Source: Phoronis ovalis
Lineage: Eukaryota > Phoronida > Phoronidae
Reading direction: 5' to 3'
NCBI GenBank assembly: GCA_028565635.1
Contig: JAOXYB010011124.1
Coordinates: forward strand, 1-19,881
Length of the DNA stretch: 19,881 bases
The notes under the pieces are model-generated. The model was not told where the DNA came from. It saw only the letters and a program-made list of their open reading frames with translations, and searched no databases. This document shows, piece by piece, positions 1 through 9,535 of this stretch. The stretch's first letter is position 1. Every line of letters starts with the position of its first letter. Position numbers and translations under genes: made by a program.

Positions 1-646
1 TATAATGTCCAGATTTTGAAGTAACAATGTGAGGGCGTACCTCCCCTATCTCGACTATAGTGAGGGCGCTCCAGTGTTGAACGGAAAATTGAAAATGGGA
101 GGTGGAGCGGTGCGGAGGAGAATGATAATTGATGGACATTGGATAATAAATAGGAAGCTAATCTCTGACTGGCTTAACCCCTACGGTGGGCGTTGCTAAT
201 TATAAATTTAGTCAATTTTCCGTTCCTTTATAAAGTAGTTTAATAAATTAAACTTTATTTATATATATTCAATGTTTGACGAATTACGCTTCAAAGACAA
301 TCTGAAATCCAACTTAAAAGCCTGCAACATTGACATCAAAACTTGGGAGACCTCAGCAAAGGACAGGTCACAAAGTAACGTGCATGATAATACAGATTAC
401 TAGCTATTTCACATGGTATGAAATGATATCTGTAGTACAAACGTTGCAAGTTATCCTCGTTGCTACATTTAACCGTTATTGGCTCCTATTTTAGTACAAT
501 TTATAGCATTTTCTACTACAGTTAAGTCTTGACCAATATATGTACGTATTTGGTGCAGATAACGTTCTTGATACGGATAATGGTTGTTCGCACTTTAAGT
601 GGCATTGTGAGGAGATTAGTGTATATATATATGTCATTTTGAAGCA
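1..646. other. AT-rich non-coding stretch, no gene seen
   Basis: No open frame here looks like protein. The first 190 bases are less AT-rich than the rest and carry GTGAGGGCG twice (29-37 and 60-68), which suggests the edge of an old repeat copy. The remainder is low-complexity AT-rich DNA. A 76-codon minus-strand frame at 522-752 consists mainly of codons expected from AT-rich sequence and has no recognisable domain. Confidence 0.5.
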
Positions 647-1009
647 AAGTGTTCAGTTTACTTGTGCGATATGAAAACAATTTTTCATTAGTAAACATGT
701 ACATATGTATAGTGAAAAAGAGCATGTAGTAGACTACACAATAGTGCAGCAAAGAAAAAATATATATATATATATATTTTATATAGAAATAAATATCTGG
801 TGATCATAACTGGTGATCATAAGCTATTTTAATTGCCTTGACTTTATTCTATGCTTGACCTAGATAATACTTGCTAGACAATTGGCATAAAACTGGTCTA
901 AACTGCCCATAAATCACGTTAACTTTACAAACGTTTTTGTTTTTATGGACTTCTATTTTGGTATTTTACGTATATTAGTTTGTCTGTAAAAAACATACAG
1001 TTATCCTAC
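647..1009. repeat. Direct segmental duplication, copy A
   Basis: This ~363-bp block recurs in the same orientation at 2761-3153. Both copies open with AAGTGTTCAGTTTACTTG. They share the segment around AGACTACACAATAGTGCAGC, a TA microsatellite (about 760-777 here), the doubled CTGGTGATCATA motif, and the tail ending near CATACAG. Differences are scattered substitutions plus small indels, including the length of the TA run and a GATC insertion in copy B. The pair could be two copies of a dispersed repeat or a local duplication; the sequence alone does not decide. Confidence 0.85.
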
Positions 1010-2760
1010 TTTTCTAGGCCAAAAGCCACGGTTACGAGATATTTTTAAAATGTTTTATAACTAATTCGTGACTTGAAATTTCTTTTTCCTAACGTGCTAA
1101 ATTATAAAGTTTTCTCGGGAGATATTTGTTCTGCCATGCCCACGTTTAAATCTTAACTCATTAGCGTGTTCACATTGGTGTTATTACGCTGCAACTGAAG
1201 TTTTCTTATCATGAACCTGCGAACCCATAAAAATTAAACTTACAGTTTCCGAAAGTTGAAATGCTAATCAGAAACTTATACCGGGAAATACCTTGCGTTT
1301 CGTGGAGTTACCTGGAAACTGCATTCAAAACCGCGGAAAAGGCTATTTAAGCGTGTCTCAGTAGAAAACTAAAGAGACAAAATTATAAATTGAACTTTAA
1401 TTTCTTTATATGCTAGACCCATTGCCCTTAACTTCTCATGCATCATAAACTATTTAAAAAGTAAACACTCTGTGAGACTAATCGAGAATATACCGGCGAC
1501 ATTTAAACTCCTGTTACGTGCTTGGACCTCTTCCTGGTTTAGTTGATGCGGGGTGTTGGAATAGTTTTCATGTAAAGAATTCCGTTTAACTTTCACCCTT
1601 AAAAAAATAAGCTCGCCCTGTATATTTTCATAAAAATGCAAGGAAAAAAGTTGCAATGTTTAAAGCGCTCCTTGTAATTGAACTGCTCAACAGTGCCATA
1701 AAACAGAGTATTCATTTTGTTTTCAAAATTGTCTTGGATCATTCATCATTTAACAGGTAAGCATTAGCACTGAACAAGTGTAGAACAATAATTATCAGCA
1801 TCAATTGCGTTAATTATACCGAACATATATAACAGTCAAATTGCTACCAGTAACTGTTAATAACTATAGCAACAGTTAATGCTAAATGCATTAATTTGAA
1901 CTTTATATATATATATATATCTATGTCATATAGAAGCACTTGTTTTACATAACTGTATGTAACGAACGTGAGAATAGATTGTAACTGAATTTTGATACGG
2001 TTATTGCTGAATAAAAACACTACCATAATTAATGCAAAATGCGCTTTAACATACCCATACTTATCTATGATACTACGTAAGAATGTATATTTACTATACG
2101 TAACAAAGATTGAAGACTATTACACTATCATATTCTGAACGCAATAATGTAAGTTTGTATATTAAATATCAAGGAATTTTGTAGTAATAATAAACATTTT
2201 AAATAAAGTTATCTAACACGATTACTTGTTTTACTCGTGTCAGTTGTGTTCGCTGTAATTGTCCTGGATCTGTGTCATCGGACACAAGTAACGATTTAGA
2301 AATGTACGTAACTTCAATATGACAAAAAGAAATATACTAATTTTAAAATTTTACAAGATGAAAGTAAGAAATACTCTAAATATTAGTACTACCATAATCT
2401 GAAAATGGCTGTTTCTAAAATAAGAACTTCAGGTAGACTGAATAGGTATAATTCTTATATTTTGAAATTTAACCTTTTTGATAATTGTATTTGATATATA
2501 GAAGAAATGAAATATAGTTCAGAAAATTTAGGGCTGTGCGATTAAATAAAAATGTTGTATCCACTGTTCAACAGTTTTGTTTAACACTGAATAACAATTA
2601 AAACAAGGGTATTGAATACGGTTATAATGCAATACCATATACAGCCAGATTCATTGAAAGAGTTATCGTTTGGGTTACGTGTATGTCCAGCGTTTGAAAT
2701 ATCTTTGAAAATACCTGGTCGTTCAACTGTGATTAAAAAAAAGATTACCGTGTTTATATT
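1010..2760. other. AT-rich non-coding stretch, no gene seen
   Basis: No supportable coding exon was found on either strand. A (TA)8 microsatellite lies at about 1904-1920. The short minus-strand frames at 1450-1656 and 1844-2026 have no recognisable motifs and fit chance in DNA of this composition. Confidence 0.5.
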
Positions 2761-3153
2761 AAGTGTTCAGTTTACTTGATCATGAGCGATATGAAAACAA
2801 TTTTTCATTAGTAAATATGTACATATGTATTAAGATGTAGTGAAATAGAGCATGCAGTAGACTACACAATAGTGCAGCAGAGAAAAAATATATATATATT
2901 TTATATAGATATAAATATCTGGTGATCATAACTGGTGATTACATCTGGTGATCATAAGCTATTTGCCTTGACCTTATTCCATGCTTGACCTAGATTATAC
3001 TTGCTAGACAATTGGCACCCGGAAACTGGTATAAACTGCCCATAAATCACGTTAACTTTACGAACTTTTTTGCTTTTATGTACTTTTTGTGGACTTCTAT
3101 TTTGGTATTTTACGTATATTAGTTTGCCTGTACAAAACATACAGATACCCTAC
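2761..3153. repeat. Direct segmental duplication, copy B
   Basis: This is the second copy of the block at 647-1009, in direct orientation about 2.1 kb away. It is slightly longer because it carries an extra partial CTGGTGAT unit (around 2932-2951) and small insertions. It ends about 250 bases before the MS4A-like coding remnant, so if it is a local duplication it may mark a breakpoint of the event that shaped that gene's flank. Confidence 0.85.
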
Positions 3154-3182
3154 ATATATATACATGTACTGTGATTTTCCCG

Positions 3183-3192
3183 GGGATTTTCC
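3183..3192 (+). promoter_or_regulatory. kappaB-like site
   Basis: GGGATTTTCC matches the NF-kappaB/Rel consensus GGGRNWYYCC exactly. It lies about 215 bases upstream of the MS4A-like coding remnant. A single match of this length occurs by chance at appreciable frequency, so the regulatory reading is inference only. Confidence 0.2.
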
Positions 3193-3408
3193 TAAAATTA
3201 TGGGGCTAACCCTTGTGGTAACTAAACACGTCACTTTCACAGCTATTCTACAATTTATCTCTGCCGCAATATTCTAATAATCTGTTGTCAATGTGTTGTT
3301 TGAATACATTTGTGCTGAAACCAGCAGAATTGTATGTTGGGAATCCTATGCCTATTGTTAATTGGTTGGTAAATCAAATAACAGTACAATTTACTATTGT
3401 ATTTTCAG

Positions 3409-4114
3409 ATGCCAAACACTCTTCCAGGAGTTCCTCAAAAGCCCCATTCTCATCGTACTTTTGGGAGTGAGCCGAATTTATACATCTGGCCTTGTGTTTG
3501 TATGTTCTGGAGGTATTGAAATCTGGATGGGCCTCGCTTGTATTGTAGCTGGAGCATTGGGAATTGCTGCGAGTAAACACCCACGCAGGCCGGGGTTTTA
3601 TCGTAGCTCATATGATTTTGTCCATTGTAGCGGCTTCACTGGCTTCTATAATCATGAGCGTTGTAGGTGCAATAGCCTCACCGACAAGTGGTCACTCTTA
3701 TACTCTTGGTTACTTCATCAACTACTTCAAAACTCCCCGATATCACGTTTACATTGGAATCTCAGTCTTAGCTACGATAGAGATCGTTATTGCCATCATC
3801 TCAGCATGCATGTGCTGTGTAGTGCAGTATGTTAATTGTGCTCCACGTGAGCCAGCTCAGACTGTGACATCGTATACAGTTCAAGCACACGGCGTCGCCG
3901 ATATAAACAGGGGGGGAAACCTCCCATTATCACGTATACTCCTCAAGATCCAGCTTCTGTACGTGCTTTAAGCGCTCAAGGACTTGCTTGCTTGGTTTCC
4001 ACTTTGCTGCACACATGCGCCAGTGGCTCCAAAGTATATAATGGACTATTAAAGATAAGCTTTGTTTGGAATTCCATACCTTGTACAGTTTTACTTTCCA
4101 AGATTATGTTATAA
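3409..4114 (+). pseudogene. MS4A/CD20-like tetraspan membrane protein, frame-shifted
   Basis: I read a four-helix membrane protein in pieces. Frame 2 (3409 to about 3592) gives hydrophobic segments around ILIVLLGVSRIY and IWMGLACIVAGALGIAA, then SKHPRR. Frame 3 (about 3593-3912) gives FIVAHMILSIVAASLASIIM, a loop, then VYIGISVLATIEIVIAIISA, a Cys cluster (CMCC) and a polar tail. Frame 2 resumes after the G7 run at 3910-3916 with GKPPIITYTPQDPAS and ends at TAA 4112-4114. The spacing of two close helices, a basic linker ending in an AASK-type motif, and two more helices resembles the MS4A (CD20-like) family. MS4A proteins are plasma-membrane adaptors and channel regulators. The two shifts (an extra base near 3591-3600, a missing base in the G run) cancel out, so this is either a decayed copy or a good gene with homopolymer sequencing errors. 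A polypyrimidine tract and AG at 3407-3408 directly precede 3409, suggesting an exon start; upstream exons were not identified. Sarcospan-like or another tetraspan family is possible. Confidence 0.5.
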
Positions 4115-4159
4115 CAGCTGAAGATATACCTGCAAAACCAACGGAACATGCAATGAAGG

Positions 4160-4176
4160 AATAAATAATAAATAAA
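4160..4176 (+). terminator. Clustered poly(A) signals
   Basis: Three overlapping AATAAA hexamers (4160-4165, 4167-4172, 4171-4176) lie 46-62 bases after the frame-2 stop of the MS4A-like reading. Their position suits the end of a short 3' UTR and argues that a transcription unit ended here, though the region is AT-rich. Confidence 0.4.
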
Positions 4177-4543
4177 TACGAAGTTACACAGTCTGTTATA
4201 ATGAGTGATCGGCCTTATCGTGCCAAGTCTTGCTAAAGCTGTCATTAGATATTCTGATATATATATGCTGAAGCTATTTAGTATTGGGAAGCGCCGCTCT
4301 TATTAAACACAAGATTGTGCCTTTCGAATGAATAAGATACTTCCTGATTGCAATTTATCTTGCTTGTCACTAGGGGATACGTAATATAGTAACCTATTAA
4401 CCCGGAAAATACTGTTATCCCAGAGAAGTCAAAAACGAAACTATTATGCAGGAAATACACTACTGTTTGTACTAACCCGGAAAAATACTTAATATCAAGA
4501 AAACAATTTAATTATATGGATTTTTATAAGCCCAGCAAACATG
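4177..4543. other. Non-coding, short direct repeat
   Basis: No gene was seen. TAACCCGGAAAATACT (from about 4398) recurs with one extra A about 75 bases later (from about 4473), a small local duplication of unknown meaning. Confidence 0.4.
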
Positions 4544-4900
4544 CACATGTTGGCCCAACGTGGGCATCAGGTTGGAAACGTTGGCGTTGGCTCACTAACG
4601 TTTCAAATGGTGCAAGCTAGCGTTGGCACCAGGTTGGAAATGTGATGGTTGGCTCACTAAGTGGGCCAACGTCGGGCCAACTTTGCAATTTGACATTGGC
4701 ACCAGGTTGGAAACGATGTTGGCTCACTAACATTGGACCAACGTTGGGCCAACATTTCAAATTGTCCAAGGTAACGTACGTTGGCACCAGGGTGGAAGCG
4801 ACGTTGGCTCACTAACATTGGGTCAACGTTTGACCAACTTTTCAAATGGTCCAAGCTAACGTTGGCACCAGGGTGGAAGCGACGTTGGCTCACTAAAAAG
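4544..4900. repeat. CCAACGTTGG/GGCACCAGG minisatellite
   Basis: About four and a half diverged tandem units. The anchor GGCAYCAGGKTGGAA begins at 4563, 4625, 4698, 4783 and 4864, giving spacings of 62, 73, 85 and 81 bases. Each unit also carries TTGGCTCACTAA and, when full length, a CCAACGTTGGGCCAAC-type core followed by TTTCAAATNGTCCAAG. The core CCAACGTTGG (4738-4747) is self-complementary, so units can fold. The last two anchors are nearly identical, indicating recent expansion at the right end. A 102-codon minus-strand frame through this block is a by-product of the repeat. Confidence 0.9.
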
Positions 4901-5294
4901 AGACTTGAATTTGGTCTAATGCACTTCAATGCAATCAGTGTGGCACATATATAAACGTGTGTCAAAGAAATGTAAATTCAAAACAACTAGTCAACTATGT
5001 TTTTATCGTCTAACTTAGGGGTGGCGGTAATTCTGCTTATTAACCCTCAGATGAGTAATTTTAACTGAATTTTTCAGGATTGAAATAAATAAATAAGGAG
5101 TGCCATCACTATTTCAACACATCGATGTACACTATACACAAAAGTACACATTTACTTTGATCACATGCAAGTTTCCCGATGCAAGTTTTTACAAGACCAT
5201 GATCCCCCGCGACGGCCATGACCCCTAAAATAGTAAAATAGGTGTATTCAAGCGTGAAATTCGACTGTGATATAACAGTTAAATGCAATTGTAA
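4901..5294. other. Non-coding, no gene seen
   Basis: AT-rich sequence between the minisatellite and the palindrome. There is no convincing open frame, splice pattern or further repeat. Confidence 0.4.
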
Positions 5295-5347
5295 GTAGAA
5301 GCTAGGATATATAAAACTCTAAGAGTTTTATATATCCTAGGTAGAAG
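5295..5347. repeat. 39-bp perfect palindrome flanked by 7-bp direct repeats
   Basis: Positions 5302-5320 and 5322-5340 are exact reverse complements (19 bases each) around a single A at 5321. The heptamer GTAGAAG abuts both outer edges (5295-5301 and 5341-5347). The direct repeats look like a target-site duplication, which would make the palindrome itself the inserted unit: a minimal fold-back element. A replication template-switch event is the main alternative. Confidence 0.85.
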
Positions 5348-6396
5348 GAATGTTAAGTAGGAAAAACGGAAACCTGTTAGTATAGTCATAGCAGCTGCTA
5401 AAACTACAAATCGTCAGGAACTCGAAATGAAGACTTCTCATTTCCAGATTCGTCATGATTATAAGTATATAGTAATACTTCCTGAAACTACCCGCATACT
5501 TTTTATAATTCTTTCAAGTAAGTAGCATTTTATGATATGATTTCATGATATGGACAGGTATATAGGTACCTATACAACTGAATATGTTAATGCTGCTGGG
5601 GAGGTAAAGGTGTTGTTTTATTGACGTATCAACTACAGTTTTGACACGACTTCACATGATTGCCCCTCGATGGCCCCTACTGTCAGACCCTACCAATTGA
5701 GCTAATTCGCGGCTAGGAAACAACCAGATATGCAGTAATATAATGCATCGTGATGCAAATGCCAGTGTGACTAGATAAACTACTTTTCTGGATAAGATAA
5801 CGCCTACTTCGGTCTGAGTCTTCTTTCTAGTAGCTCAACCAAATCATTTTTATTCTGTTTTCTTTTTCGGGCCGAAGGATGTAGCTGACCTCTACAGCGA
5901 CCACGCAAACACTTTTCAGTGCTATGTGGTGGAGGCCACTAAGCCTGGGCGGCCACCAGCTGACCGATGTCAGAGTTGATTTTAAATGCATCAGTATGTC
6001 AACTCGATAGCGGTTAGATGGTGACACTGATAATCAACAGAAGGACTGACTCTCCTGTTATCTGGGTAAAGGTCAGTAGATGATATTGGTATCAGCATTG
6101 CTGAGATTTTTGTGCTGTCCTGACCGTCAAAAATACAGTTCTTATACTAGGTAGTTTTGCCCGCGGTCTTGCCCGGTCTTGCCCGGTGTGGGGCTAACAG
6201 TCAGAATATAGTTGTTTACGTAGATGTTCTTGGCAAAAAATGGAACGAAAGGGTACATTTTCAGCAGAGTTACACCCTGGACACCCAGAAAAGGGTATGC
6301 AATAACTCAAACATTTGGACCGGAAAATATAATTGTTAATACATGCCTTTATACTACCTGGTCCCAAAATAGTCCTCGCAACATGACCCTAATGGC
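5348..6396. other. Non-coding, probable repeat debris
   Basis: No supported gene. The part at about 5860-6060 is GC-richer than its surroundings and has a patchy repetitive look, but I could not assign it to a family. A 10-base unit GGTCTTGCCC occurs twice in tandem at 6165-6184. Short frames at 5827-6027 (minus), 6157-6339 and 6224-6427 (plus) have no domain features. Confidence 0.35.
5660..5714 (-). repeat. tRNA-like SINE head (A box), degenerate
   Basis: Read on the minus strand, the block starts GCCGCGAATTAGCTCAATTG and continues GTAGGGTCTG, which resembles the 5' half of a tRNA. It includes an RNA polymerase III A box (TAGCTCAATTGG, plus-strand 5693-5704). A B-box-like stretch, GGCCATCGAGGG, lies too close (plus-strand 5664-5675) and is imperfect, so an intact tRNA gene is unlikely. 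A truncated or internally deleted tRNA-derived SINE is the best reading. Confidence 0.35.
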
Positions 6397-6491
6397 TTGC
6401 CTGCGGCGGAGCCGAAGGGTCTTATGATTCTGTGTATTAAAAGCTGTTGAGTTTTTCAACAAAATTTTTGTGTTTATTCTGCCGCAGGCAA
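6397..6491. repeat. 11-bp inverted repeat bounding 95 bp
   Basis: TTGCCTGCGGC (6397-6407) is matched by its exact reverse complement at 6481-6491. The interior is AT-rich and contains a small hairpin (GTTGAGTTTTTCAAC). No matching target duplication is visible outside. It could be a MITE-type remnant or a stem-loop. Confidence 0.6.
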
Positions 6492-6938
6492 TTTATACAA
6501 GGGTAATGTAGCAAGGACTAGTTTTCAGATGTCTGTTTGTTTCGAAGAAAAAGATACTCAAAAAAAAAGTTCTATCCGTTTCCTCAACTTGAATACCTGA
6601 TAAAAAGATCCCAAAAAGGGTATATGATTTTTTAGCTCACAGTTCCCAAAAAGACGTTATTGTTTACCTACCATAACAGACGTAGTTATTCAGCTGTTCT
6701 CATTGTCACGCCCGGTTGTTTTTGAAAAGTTAGCCATCTTGTAAAACATGTATTTATTGAAACTTGAACAAACAGGTTGTGTTAACATTTCTGGTTTACT
6801 CTGCACTATGGTTATTTCGTATGGACATTAAGCTTAATATCTTGTTGGAAAAATGTAATGTATGATGTAAACTAATTAATAGGATTTAATTGAACTTCAA
6901 TTGACATATGACAGTCCCGAGCGGGAGATTTGACTTTG
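6492..6938. other. Non-coding, no gene seen
   Basis: AT-rich sequence. The phrase TCCCAAAAA occurs twice (about 6609 and 6648) and again near 7052, suggesting that 6600-7140 may belong to one old repeat. Confidence 0.35.
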
Positions 6939-7141
6939 AGGTCAAAATGTCGGCTAAAGGTCTCAAAATGCATCAAATATTTTTTTTAAATAGCTTTTTA
7001 TGCACTTACTAGGAGGTCAAAAGGGTCAAGAGGTTACTTGGAGGTCAAAATTCCCAAAAATAACTCAGGAATTTGTTTGTATTTGCTAGGAAGTTCAAAA
7101 ATGATGTTGAAGGGTCATTTTGAGGTCAAGCGCAAAGTTCA
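6939..7141 (+). repeat. Cluster of AGGTCA-like repeats
   Basis: Eight AGGTCA/GGGTCA/AGTTCA hexamers, all in the same orientation, start at 6939, 7014, 7023, 7042, 7092, 7112, 7123 and 7136. Most sit inside a longer phrase such as GGAGGTCAAAA, so a degenerate tandem repeat is the simplest explanation. Two pairs have nuclear-receptor-like spacing: 7014/7023 is a direct repeat with a 3-base gap, and 7112/7123 one with a 5-base gap. Regulatory function is unproven. Confidence 0.6.
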
Positions 7142-8004
7142 TAAAAGTCGTTACTAGCAATCCTGCCTCTGCTGAAAGGCTAACTAGTTATACTTAATTT
7201 AATTAAAAGTCGGAATTCCGAATTCCGCAATATTTAGAAGAATGGATTGGTTATTGTAATACATATTTCATAGGTCGCGTTGCTCTAATCAGATTATTTT
7301 GTATCAGACGTGTAGATGCTTTATAAGGTGTATTGAAAATGTGTACAGCCATGGTTCCAACCAATTATCTCCGTATGATTAATTTGCAGAACACACAAAA
7401 TGTATGATTTGCTTATTTAGTTATGAAGTATAGAATGTGATAAAACTCATCTTACTTAAATAATTAAAAGTACATTTACCTAGCTTTACAAATTTGACAG
7501 CATTTATTTCTTAAAATATTTGTTATTTATATTTATTTAAGGTTGGCTTCAAGCAAATCAAATTTAGCCAAAAAATGTGTTCTGACCAAATCTTGAAAAA
7601 GTCAACTCTTTACGCGCACAACACAAAGTTTCTTAACCATTGTCTTAAGACTGATTTGAATATAGTATTAGTAAAACGCCAATCATGTCATTTATAATGA
7701 TGAATTTTACATGTTTTCCAAAAAAAGTTTTACCATTAAGAAATAAAATGTTGTTTATTAATGTTTATTAATGTGTGATCATGCATCTGCGTGCCTTGTG
7801 CTTAGCTGCTGAGATAACAGGTTATAACCATTGTACAGGATGCACTCAGCTGATTGTTCTAAAACAATCTCATAATATTATGTTTATTTGCATTATTCCA
7901 ACTACATTTAATTATCTAATTACAACTAAAACAATAGTATACTTTTATTGATAATTAAGAAATGTTTTGCACAATGAAATGGAGAACTATTATAGCCTAT
8001 GATT
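7142..8004. other. AT-rich non-coding stretch
   Basis: No gene was seen. There is a small palindrome CGGAATTCCG at 7211-7220 and a short duplication of GTTTATTAAT near 7752-7773. The sequence is otherwise featureless. Confidence 0.4.
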
Positions 8005-9535
8005 CCTGCTAGCCCGGGGGGTCACTTATGTAAAGGGTGTATCCACATGCGCGAACACAGGTTTGAAAAAGGCCCCTAAGCGCGTATATAGGCTGCTAAA
8101 AAAGCACCCGTTTGAAAGACTTGTAGGTTTAAAAAGTTACCCTTTGGCAGACCTTATACTTAGTAAAAACCATGCCCTTTGGCAGACCTGAACTAAAATC
8201 ATGCCCGCGTTCACAGACTGGGAGTAAAAACATAGCTTTCAGAGAATATTGTGTGTTCCATAAAGTTAAACGAATACATTATTTAAAGTAGAACAGTTTA
8301 AATATTAATTTGCAAAAAAACAACTTCATACAATTTTTAATACAATAAAAAACCTGTATTAGGGACTGGTCAGAAGTTAAAATTGAAGCATTGTACATAA
8401 AAAAATTCAACCCTCCTTCCAGGACTTGCGCAAAAAATTGTAACACCTCCCCTTAGATAATGCACAAAAACTATGACCCCTCTCTTCCAAAAATGAGTTC
8501 GGGGGTATTTCTGTTATCCGCCGGTAAGGAATGGCATAGTAGTATACTAGTTAAAAAACGTATTATTTAGTTATTGAATGTCTGGTGATATATATTGAAG
8601 AGTGGTCCGGGAACACTTCCCGTGGGAAAATTATGAAATTTTGAATGCAATTTATAGCTTCTGGTGCATTTTTAGAGACATTTTAAGATCTGGTTTAAAA
8701 GAGAAAATGTTAACTAAAATTGTTCAGAAATTAAAGAAAATAACAATATTTGTAAACTTAATTGCGGTCAAGTCAAGTCATTAAACCTGTTAAACTAGAT
8801 AATTTACCTTATATACATGTACTTAGATAAAAATGTTCATATTTATTTATTAAAATACAAACATTTCAATTGATATTTAATAATAATATTTCAAGTTTAA
8901 TTTGTTCTACGTTTACTCTTGAGATTAATAACTGTTCAGCAGAATTCAGTTCATGGCGAAGGCCAAAATAAAAATGCATCATCTATGCACCCAAAAATAA
9001 AAAATGTTACTCCTCATTATTACCTTACCCTAACTGCCCAAAAATAAATTCGGACTGTCTCATAATTAAGTAACATTATATAGAATGTAGGAAGAGATGT
9101 GCAATGAAGTTGATTGTATATGATATATATAATGGGTTGAGTACGGCTATTGATTTTTCTAAGCCTGGCCCGGCAAGGGCCGCAGAAGCTGAAGGGTAGA
9201 TGATGTTACGTGGGTCAATTTTTGGTTTTTCCTTGCACCTCCTGAGGTAATTTCTGACCAGTCCTTAAGTTTATGCCGGTCTGATTTCCATCTGATGGCT
9301 GAAAAATATACGATTTTTACGCATATGATGGTGAAAAACAGCGGCCCTTTTTACGCGTCTGTAATTTGGGCTGGAAACAACACCTATTTGCCAATATATA
9401 GTTAATTAAATATATATACCCTTAACGCGGAACGCGCGTTGCGCGCTTGGTTGGAAAAAATTACCCTTTTCACGTGATTTTTCGTTCGCGTATGTGGACC
9501 CAGCATTTGACCCATGTGCCCCCCGGGCCTGCTAG
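8005..9535. mobile_element. TIR DNA transposon, non-autonomous, with 8-bp target duplication
   Basis: The element runs 8013-9527 (1515 bp). It begins CCCGGGGGG and ends CCCCCCGGG, and is bracketed by the identical octamer CCTGCTAG at 8005-8012 and 9528-9535. The inverted similarity continues inward: the left arm has TCCACATGCGCGAAC and the right arm, reverse-complemented, has TCCACATACGCGAAC, so the imperfect TIRs reach about 45 bases. The left arm also has two direct copies of CCCTTTGGCAGACCT (8140-8154 and 8175-8189), and the right arm is CpG-rich. No transposase-like frame of useful length is present, so the copy is non-autonomous. An 8-bp duplication is known for hAT, P and Merlin superfamilies; the CCCGGGGGG terminus did not let me choose among them. 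Confidence 0.85.
8363..9264. mobile_element. Possible nested inverted-repeat element
   Basis: Within the larger transposon, GGACTGGTCAGAA (8363-8375) is matched by its exact reverse complement TTCTGACCAGTCC (9252-9264), enclosing 902 bp. TTA lies near both outer edges (8359-8361, one base away on the left; 9265-9267 abutting on the right), hinting at a 3-bp duplication. The interior is AT-rich without a recognisable protein. It may be a second element inserted into the first, or simply an internal subterminal repeat of the outer element. Confidence 0.5.

Noticed and set aside
760-777. TA run as a TATA-type promoter
   Set aside because: It is a simple microsatellite inside a duplicated repeat with no gene downstream.
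3089-3277. 62-codon frame with a hydrophobic stretch (AILQFISAAIF) upstream of the MS4A-like remnant
   Set aside because: It looks slightly like a first MS4A helix, but it ends in two stops, has no donor site and overlaps duplication copy B. Not supportable as an exon.
3285-3470. 61-codon plus-strand frame before the MS4A-like reading
   Set aside because: No domain features; it overlaps the likely acceptor and coding exon in another frame.
4657-4965. 102-codon minus-strand open frame with repeated VSQRRFHPGANV
   Set aside because: The repeated peptide is the minisatellite translated; there is no domain, and the frame follows the repeat.
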